A DNA stretch of 64,000 nucleotides, from the NCBI GenBank assembly GCA_948567375.1, contig OX419755.1, positions 71,800,944 to 71,864,943 of the forward strand. Direction: 5' to 3'. Positions 55,615 to 64,000 of the stretch are shown piece after piece; positions within the stretch are counted from its first letter, which is position 1; each line of letters starts with the position of its first letter. Source of the stretch: Lunularia cruciata. Its lineage: Eukaryota > Streptophyta > Marchantiopsida > Lunulariales > Lunulariaceae. The position numbers and the translations under genes are program-made. The notes under the pieces are model-generated. The model was not told the origin of the DNA. It saw only the letters and a program-made list of their open reading frames with translations, and made no database searches.

Positions 55615-58600
55615 CTCTTGTTGATATACTAATAAAGAAAATAAATGGATTTATGAATTTATTTATAAAAGTATTCTGTTTGTTAAACTCGATCAGTAAT
55701 AGTAAACCTAAAATGAATGTTATATATAGAAATATTTCATTCAAGAAGTTTTTTGGTCTAAATTTTATATACACACCAATTTACAAGATTATTGATAAAG
55801 TATTTTACAATTCTGCAGTAAAACTATTATAAAAACGTGAAAATTCGTCACAAGAAGAATCCGACCCATTCCTACATGTGGGTAGGCATCGTATCGTTCC
55901 ATGCTGTCTTGACTTTGTTTGTGATTGGTCGTTCACTCGTTCAGAAGAAGAAGAGGTCTAACTCATTCGTTGTGTGTGCTCTATTGGTTAAGTAAAGGTA
56001 CAAAGACAATTCTTTCCCTAGCGTACCATCTTAAGGTCTACTACGTTAGTTTAGTGCCCACTGATATGGTAATGCTAATTTGGATTGCATGCACATTAAT
56101 GTTTTAGTTTGCTTCTCGTGTAGTGTTGGACAAGTTTTACGATCACAATAAATTTTGCTTATATATCTCGAATTTATATATATAGGGATTCTAAAAATAA
56201 GAACTTTTTTCTATTGAGGAAAAAGTATTATAGAAACAATGTTCTTTGATTCTATGGAGTTTTAGTCACCTGAGATATCTTAAAAATTTCACATCAACGA
56301 AAAATTAAGAACTCAAGACACTTGAGAAATTCTTGGTTATATACAAGATAGTAAGGAGAAAATTAATAGAAATTAGATAATTATAGAAAACTATCAAGCA
56401 GGAAAAAGTCTATATAGTAAAAAAAAGATTCTTGTGTTTAGATAAGATATAAGTTTCTAAAATAAGAAAACAATCGACAGGGCCCTGCCGTGGTCCGCAA
56501 GCGGTTCTTGGACCTCGGGAACGTAAATAGCCCAAATAAAACTGGTTGAATAGTTCTTAGTGATCTTATACCAAACTTGAAGGCCTGATGACGTATGGAA
56601 TTTCCACCTTTTACTTTTTAGCATTTGAAATGGATGGATCTAACTCGAAGGTTTCGGGTGCATTGAAGCAGCACAAATAATCTACTAATATGCACTAAAA
56701 TGGAAATTACCAATACTATTCTCCCTACTATCAATCTATCAATATCAACATGTTAGCAATTAAGCCAAATAGATAGAATGAAAAACATGAACGTGCCCCG
56801 GTGATCGTTTCTAGACGAAACTAGTTAAGTGGTATTTAATATTTCCTCAAAATCCAACTTGGAATGAAACAGTGAAACTTTACAAAGCAATACAAGCCTT
56901 AGATATTAGATCCATGGAAAACCAGAAAAAATGAACATGTGAATATCGTAATCCTGGACTAGTGATTACTAATATATACCTTCAATTCTTGAAATATGTC
57001 TCGGCTTACCAACCGTTGTTATCATAATTTGTAGGGATTATGTCATTTCAAAGTTCCGTTGTTAGTTGGATCATAATAATGATAGTTTCCCAGCCAATAA
57101 TTTATGTAGTTAAATCTTGTTACAATCAAAATTACCCTTACACGACATATGCTATCCTGATCAAGGTCCTCTCTTCACTAAATAATCAAAGAAGAACTTA
57201 AAAAATGAGAATTTATCTCATAAGTATTAACCATTTATGTGTTTAAATCGAGAAACTTTTGAATACAATCGATATATACACAAGATAATAAATTAAGTGA
57301 AAAGAACTAATAAAGTGCTAATTTCCCCACATCTTTTGATGCTAATTGAGTCTTAAAATAAGAAGATCATTACAAATCGAATGCAGATTAGCAGATATTC
57401 AAAGAGATCACTGCAAATCAATCTACTATGAAGGCGATCGTTGTGCATACTTTTTCGTGATCCATCTGGTTAGTGCATCAGAAGGAGAAAATTGAGTGTT
57501 TGATCACCTGACGAGAAAAGAGGAAAACCGAGAAAATAATCATATGCTAGTGTGATGATATCTTGCTCATCATCGTACTACTTATTGCTATTGCACCAAA
57601 TTTCATTGGCACGTACTTCTTCTCTGAAAAGGAACTGACATGAAGCCTGAAGCCGAAAGAACATAACGACAAAACAAAACATTTTCAAATCAATCAATCG
57701 GAGGATGGAAATGACTTTGGAAGTTCAGAACTTTTAATCTTTTAGTGTTACCAAATAGTAGGGTAAGAAATGAAGAGTAAGTCACGGTATCCATAACAGG
57801 AATCTCACATTATAAAAAATAAAAATATTTAATCTCATCATGAGTGGAAAATGAGATAAATGCCATTTTTATATGCTTAGATTAGATAGCTTTGCTTTGG
57901 GTGATAGACGTATTTTTCACCGGCTGATTACAATTATACTTGGACAATGACGAGGAATTGTATTTTGAACTGGTGTTTTTGACCTTGGTATGAAAGAATC
58001 CATGTATTATATAAGCACCATATAAAAGAACGGATAGAGCAATTAAGCAAAAGGAACGAATAGGTTCCAGAGACTGAAAAATGAAATAATCAGGTTGATA
58101 ATGTTTTAAATTTTATTCTAATACATACAATATTTGTGACTATTAATACATTTAAAGTTCAAATTTTAAAAGATAAATTCAGGAAAAGGTGAATACAGAT
58201 ATTCACCGAATGAAATATCTCTTTCATGAATGCTTTGGATGACCTTTTCAATATTTAAGATTATTTTCAAATTTTAATTTACCAAAAAGAAATGTACGCT
58301 CATGTTGGAGAGATCTGATTATGCTATATATATAAATTTTTTATGCTATAGCATCCTATAGATAACGGCATCTGTCCCCATTTCTCTATATCCTATAGTA
58401 AACTGATAGCTGATATATTCAAAATCTCAAAACACACTATTTTATCCTGGAAGGTTGCCTTCCAGAATATCGAACCTACTAAAATAGACAGACAACCTGT
58501 TCAGAAGGCAAAGCTCCCAACGAGAGTTCATTGTCAGCGACGATCGTAGTATATATTCATTCAATATGTTAAGATTCTTGGGACGTTCAAAATTGGCAGA

Positions 58601-60284
58601 TGGGCAACAGGCAGATGGTGACAATAAAATAATTTATTACAATCGACAGATTTGGTTAATGAACTAATTGAGCAAAAGCATGATATCTTGAGGCATTGGT
58701 CCCCTTCTGAATTCTATGCTGGTTAACTTCTTCACAGGATCTTCAGAGAAGCCTTCGATGTTCGAAAACTCATGGCAGTCATATAGCATATTCCTGACAC
58801 CAAGAGAACTAACTATCTTACCACTGTTTCGCTTCTCTCCTACTTTAAGGAATCATGTAATTCTTTGCACATATTTTCAGTGTGTTGAGAAACACCACAA
58901 ACTTGGTCTCTTTAACTCACGTAGTTTTAGTGGTGATTGCCACTGGATAAACGAGGAAACAACTTACTTAAACCACTTCCAAACACTAAGTCCAACAACG
59001 AGAAGAAGAATAGTGGTATGACTCTTCATGACTATGAATCATGATGCAGTGCCAAGTTGTAGCTGGAGTATTTGTTACACACGACGTGACATAAGCCTAG
59101 GAACTTCGTTGACAATACTTGGTCAAGGTGGTACCAAAAGTCATGAATAAAAAGGTCCATGTAGACCATCTCCTTGTACAAACGCAATAAGATAGCTGTA
59201 GAAAGATGAATAAACTTCATATACATTTACTGTGTCTTTGTCCATAGTTGAGAGGTGAACTGTTCAGATTATGAGCTGGGCAAATTTCACCCACTGCGCG
59301 ATAAGATTTGGTGACTGATTAAAAAAGAGGTACGCATTATGATGGATGATGATTCGTGAGGTTTGGATTTTCTAAGTGCTTCAAATGTTGACTTCATTAA
59401 AATAGATGGTCAGCAGCTCTGTGCACGGGAATCAAGCTGACCACAGCAAAAGATAAAAGCCTGTCAAAGTTACCGTGGAGAGTGGTCTCTGACTTGACCT
59501 CAGGTCAGTTTCTGACCAGAATCGTCTGGCATAGGTTTTCACCGCGAATAATGACATCCAAGAGGCGGAGGAATAGTGAAGCGGATGAGGAGCGGGCAAT
59601 AACCGGTGGTAAACGTTGTGGTCACCGTCTTCTGTTCCAACGTCATCAATAACTGCCAGTCGTTCCCCGGTCCTTTACAGTTACCCAAACATCGTAGTAA
59701 ACATGGTGAACGGGCCACGGCAAGAGTAGTCCCGAGCCACGGACAGACCCTGCTGCTGATTCTGCTGGCGAACGACCTGTGACGACGTGGTTAAAAGAAT
59801 TTCTCTCACAGTGGCAAGTGCGGACTGTGTTCGGTGAGAGCCTTTATATATTGTACCCATTCCGGTGGGTTTTTGACATTTACGACTCTGCGGGGAGAAC
59901 TGCCGGGGAAGAAGCTGTTCATTCTCGAACAATTGTCGTGAAGGTCTCTTGAAAATCCAAATATAGTAGAAACCTATTCAAAGAAACCGGTCACCGCAGA
60001 AATCCCCGTCAATTAAATAGGTTCTCAAAGGAAGTTCACGGAGCGCTGGTGTGGAACATCTCGATGAAATTTGGTTTTACTGTGCGAGCTGCGCTCTTAA
60101 ATCCAAGCAAAGTAAATATTAGGCGGTGGACTAACCGGTAATAAGAAGGGCGGGGTTTGTGATACATCGTCGGCAGGGGATTCTTGAAAGGAGTCGGCTA
60201 GTGTCAATTTAGCTCGGCATTGTCGATTTCTTGCACATTAATGCGGGATGGGCGGGAGTGATTTCATTTGGTGACATTGAAGTC

Positions 60285-60287
<3 letters not shown>
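55615..60287. other. intergenic DNA, AT-rich then more balanced
   Basis: AT-rich to about 58,400 with nothing recognised. From about 59,400 to 60,290 G and C increase and stops thin out, typical of the upstream flank of a plant gene. Minus-strand frame 59681-59932 (Gln/Arg-rich) has no known motif. Confidence 0.45.

Positions 60288-60329
<42 letters not shown>
60288..60329. repeat. (GA)21 microsatellite
   Basis: An uninterrupted run of 21 GA units. GA runs are frequent in plant 5' leaders and core promoters. It lies 2.3 kb upstream of the first coding exon of the right-hand gene. Frames with repeated ER or SL dipeptides across it are artefacts. Confidence 0.97.
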
Positions 60330-60332
<3 letters not shown>

Positions 60333-62636
60333 TACAGCATTGCCGTCTCCATGCGAGATGTGGGAGGAACAGGAAGGAATTTGTGGAATCAGAGGGGATC
60401 CTCTCCGACATTTCCGTAAGTTGGAAAGAAGGAATAGTAGTACGTGTGCTCGTGGGGGAGTAAAGGACAATCAACCCAAGGACGGGAGCAAGCGAAGGAG
60501 AGGAGGGCTGAGTTGTTGCTTTTAAGATGGTGCAGATAGAAGCTGTAGCGATCAATCCGGGTGAGCCACTACGCCGCAGAAGAAGGTAAGAAAGTGTTCT
60601 CTGGAGTTAATTGATTTAAAAAAGGAACGGCCAGGGGGTTGTCTGAAAGTGCGTGAAGGCAGCCTGAGTAAGTTGTAGCTGCGGTGAGAGAAGACTTGAG
60701 GAAGCGAAGTGCAATCTTGTTTCTTCGTCCAAAGAGGAAGAGGAAATGTGCTTTGGCTTTCAAGTTGCTTTCAAGTTTGTGCGCAGATGAGTGTGTCAGG
60801 AAGGTAGGCCGGAGAGATGGTGAGTAGATAAAGGATAGGTTGGCCAAGAGAAAACCTTGTGTGTAGACTGATGAATTTTGGCTACAATGTGGCTGTGAAA
60901 ATTAGTAGTTTCTCAGGTCGTGTGTGTTGATCAGTAAGTGATGCATTTGCAGTGGCTACACATAACAAGTGGATGTTGAGTGATCCTGCAATGCTGCCTT
61001 GTCTCTCGAGGAGTTTCTACAGCGAACAGAGCGCAGGTACTTCCGGTGTTTCACGTTATAATTTTGGAAATTGGATTTGAAACGTCTCATTCGGCTGTTC
61101 ATTTGCTTCTGGCGGCATCCAGTCTATGTGTGAGTTAGATCGGTCATTCTCATTGGGAAGATGTATCTTCTCAGGGACGCTGCTTTCTTTCTTGGTGGCC
61201 TTCCACTACTGTGGCACACTTCTTTCCGTACATTAGCAGCGCATACGAGCAAGTACATTATGGCGCAGGCTAGCGGAAAGCGTAGCATTTCAACTTGACT
61301 GTGAAAGTACGCAGCGTTCTAACTCGTCGGTATAAAGAAAAATGACAACCTCGGTAGCGGAATTACAAGCAGATTATTCACAGGACTAAAGTACATCAGA
61401 TGGAATGCACAGGGGGAAATTGATGCGCAGAAATTTAATGTAGGACAGGTTATTGTGAAGAAGGTTCGGAGTAGGAACAAAGACGTTTTGTCTCTAACAA
61501 CATGAAACATACATGAAAGTGATTCAGTCAGAGCAGAAGATCTAAGATTGATGTTCTCTGCTGTCCAGAAGTATATGTGTTCATCTGGATCTCTCTAGGC
61601 ACTGGTAAACTAAACAATGAGGGAATACGATCTCTCTTCTATAGACTGAGCCGCGTATCGTGAATCTATTTAGGGTATTGATGAAGCATATAACACAACG
61701 TCAATGAAAGATACTTATACTACCTTATTTTCCAAACACAATCCAGTTAAGGGTCATCTTGACGATCCATCGGCCCAGAGGATGAGCTCGACGCTGCAAA
61801 AAGCGGAGCAAGTCGGCCGCTGCAAGAATAGTCTTGACGTTGCTTGAATAGTGCAGAATTGAGCGAGCTCAATGCGATCAAAAGCGAGCGAGGGGGGATT
61901 TGGATATGGTTTCCCCAACTTTAGATTGTTAATTTCTCCACCCTCCGTCAATTCTATGGCTTGGATAAATCCAACTGACTCATATCGGAGTTCATCCGGT
62001 CTGGCTGCAGCTGGTCACAATCTTGCTGTGTGATCTGCTAGCTGAAGTGTCAAGTTGTTGACGGGAAAGGAAGAAGACATTCCGTTCCAACTATCGGAGC
62101 AACTTCCTGGATGGAAAGCCAACGGTTCTAAGAAAACATTCGTGGGGTTTTCGATTTTGATATCCTTGGAAGACGAACGACACACTGAAGCACAGGGCAC
62201 GTCTCACAGGCCAGAGGTCGTCACGGTTCAATCTTTGCCTATCAGGCGGGGACTGTTTTTGTCTTATTAGGCTAGAACCACGAACACTGATTTCTGGAAA
62301 TTGAATGAAGTGACTAACTGCTTCAATTATAGGAAAGATAGAGAGTATGACTTTCGACGCGATGTCATCTGTCGGGTGTATCCTTACAGGATTGTCGTCT
62401 CTTTGTGCAGTTTGGAGGCGGTTTCTTGTCGTTCTTCGGAGCAAAAGTCGCATTTCGGCAGCTATTTCAGACTCCGGACTAGTGATCAGGTTGGTGAAGT
62501 GATGCGCAAAGTTGTCCTGCTTGTACATATGAAAGGACGTCGAGCTAGTATCTAAGCTCGCCTTGGACGTTGATCCTTGGAGACCCTCCCAACTTCCTCC
62601 AGAGCACAACTTGTCACAAGCATTCTGCATAAAATA
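60330..62636 (+). promoter_or_regulatory. probable promoter / leader region of the right-hand gene
   Basis: Composition is balanced and unlike the retroelement DNA. A short frame starts at ATG 60527 and has a good splice-donor-like AG|GTAAGA after 19 codons near 60,584, so it could be a leader exon or an upstream ORF. I cannot show that it joins the exon at 62,637. The 246-codon minus-strand frame across 62091-62831 has no domain and overlaps the coding exon, so I do not call it. Confidence 0.35.
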
Positions 62637-64000
62637 ATGCCTGGGGAGGCACCAGCCGCCGCCTGCGACGATGAGCTGCAGGGGCGACGAGAGAAGGAAT
62701 TGCGGTATAAGAAATGGTTGGAACAGGTCACAATCAATGCTGTAGAGCAAGCATTGCGCATTCAACTTGTCGAGTCTCAAAGACAACCTGAAACAGGAGA
62801 GACCCAGGATTTGCAGGTAACGTGTCTGCATGAAGTGTAAACGAGGGGAAAATTAGTCTTCTCTTGCTGTTGTCGTTCGTTCTGTTTCATTGTCTTATTT
62901 TGGAGAGAAAAATACTGTCTTCCTTGTCCTTTGCCAACAAATAAATCTAACTGGATCGCTAAATGTTTCAGGCTTGTTCTTCCGTTAATGGCTTACCCAA
63001 TCTTCCGCCAATTCGTACTCATTGTACACCAAAGTCCTGGAGCTTGGATCGAAATTCAGAAGAGCGCCGAACCGTCGCTGCAAGAATTTATTCCTTGCTT
63101 GTTTTATGGAAGCCTGACATGTCCTTCGAGTGGAGGGCGCGCGTTGCCTCTGCAGTTCATATGTTCGAGAGGGCTTTGTATCAGGAAGCAAAGAGTAAAG
63201 AAGAGTACATGAATCCTCTGATGCTGGATCTGCAGTTAAGGCAGATACTGAGGCAATTCGAAGCTGGCACAGGTTCTGCTTTACTGTGGAAAACGACATC
63301 TGGGAGTCGAAGCTCTGGAACTTTGACAAAATCTGTTTCTTTTAATTCAGGTTTGACAGAGGGACAAAGACGACCAATAGCACTGGGAGATCTCATGAAA
63401 CTGCATGATGCAAGCTTGGAAGAAACAAGCGTGCGTCCTCGACCTGGGACCATACAGACTATTCACGAAGAGGAAGTAAGTACCAGAGATCCCCCCATGA
63501 TGGATCCCACGGGACTCCTGGAGCAGCTCAGGGAGGAGGCCGATGTAACCGAGAGAATGAATCTTCGGCGAGAGGAAGCAGACGGGGCTTTGTGGGAAGC
63601 GATTCTCTGTGGGAACTGGAAGGATATGCAGGATAGTTTGAACAAGTACTGCGAGCATGCTAGCAAGAGGATAGTGAAACGTGTAATAGTACTGATGTCG
63701 AAAAGGAAACAAGAAGAGGCGAAGAAAGTTGAGCTAGAGCTTCGCCAGGCAATGAACGAGTCCAGTGCCGAGAAGCTGGCGGTAATTATCTGGCGGGCAA
63801 GATCAGAATTCCCAGATGAGTTGAGAACTTTGTGTGATGATGCAGCAGTTGTCCTCGAGCGACTTATACTACAATTAAGGTCAGAGGGCTCTGGAGAAAC
63901 TAGTGGCTCTTCTTTTCCCAGTAGGGCAGTAGACAGTAGAAGGGGACGCGATAATGTAGAAAGCGAGGCTACTGCTCAACCAGATACACCAACACTCTTC
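62637..64000 (+). CDS. KIX-like domain protein, 5' part (runs off the window)
   Basis: Exon 62637-62816 (60 codons from the first ATG after an in-frame TGA at 62571) ends CAG|GTAACG. A 155-bp intron ends TTTCAG at 62,971. The next exon is open from 62,972 to the window end, 343 codons without a stop, in matching phase 0. Residues 90-155 resemble the KIX three-helix fold of MED15 and related coactivators (RTVAARIYSLL, then MFERALYQEAKSKEEYM, compared with the FEEKIYTAAxSQxDYL pattern). Residues 240-365 are charged and strongly helical, possibly coiled coil, followed by a Ser/Arg/Glu-rich stretch. An in-frame 78-bp segment at 63278-63355 is bounded by GT and AG and could be an optional intron. 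A role in transcription is only suggested by the KIX-like segment. I do not recognise the family with certainty. Confidence 0.78.

Noticed and set aside
60238-60555. Open frames with repeated ER or SL dipeptides
   Set aside because: They are translations of the GA microsatellite in different frames.
62091-62831. 246-codon minus-strand open frame
   Set aside because: It is antisense to the first coding exon of the right-hand gene, has no motif, and is explained by low stop density in balanced DNA. The plus strand has matching splice sites and phase.
1-64000. tRNA, rRNA or snoRNA genes
   Set aside because: Scanning by eye for GGTTCRANYCC B-box sequences and conserved rRNA blocks gave nothing convincing. 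A covariance-model scan would be needed to exclude them.

Overview
This window looks like nuclear DNA of a land plant, with two host genes at its edges and a block of nested LTR retrotransposons between them. The left gene is an intronless plant-type exocyst subunit SEC15 on the minus strand. The right gene is a spliced plus-strand gene that runs off the window end. The repeats are Ty3/gypsy and Ty1/copia elements with plant-style initiator-Met-tRNA primer sites. An AT-rich genome with intronless SEC15 and chromoviruses of canonical chromodomain type would fit a bryophyte or another non-seed plant, but that is a weak inference.

Layout: 0.7-3.1 kb SEC15. 3.1-8.1 kb AT-rich intergenic DNA. 8.1-17.9 kb chromovirus A1 (minus strand), whose gag is split by a younger copy, A2 (12,204-16,779, target duplication TAGAA). 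A2 is itself split in the integrase by a solo LTR of family B. 19.8-32.8 kb element B1 (Ty3/gypsy, plus strand), whose 3' LTR is split by copia element D1 (25,950-32,737, target duplication CCTTG). 32.8-39.4 kb unassigned DNA with small tandem repeats. 39.4-49.9 kb gypsy element C1 (minus strand), containing chromovirus A3 (44,526-48,888, target duplication CTACA), which in turn contains a piece of family-B LTR. 50.0-50.5 kb a PIF/Harbinger transposase remnant. 50.5-60.3 kb unassigned, mostly AT-rich. 60.3-64.0 kb a probable leader region and the right-hand gene (KIX-like segment).

All retroelement genes seen are broken by stops, frameshifts, deletions or insertions. The A2 reverse transcriptase (262 codons open, FLDD intact) is the best preserved. 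The feature I consider most worth following is in the family-A LTRs. Upstream of a conserved TATAAATA box they carry dense arrays of GAAnnTTC units, including perfect three- and four-unit heat-shock elements. This architecture recalls the heat-activated ONSEN elements of Arabidopsis, but here it sits in a Ty3/gypsy chromovirus. Other points are a 60-bp in-frame tandem repeat in the family-A protease-RT linker, LTR pairs that differ in the number of HSE modules, and the nested insertions that give a relative time order.
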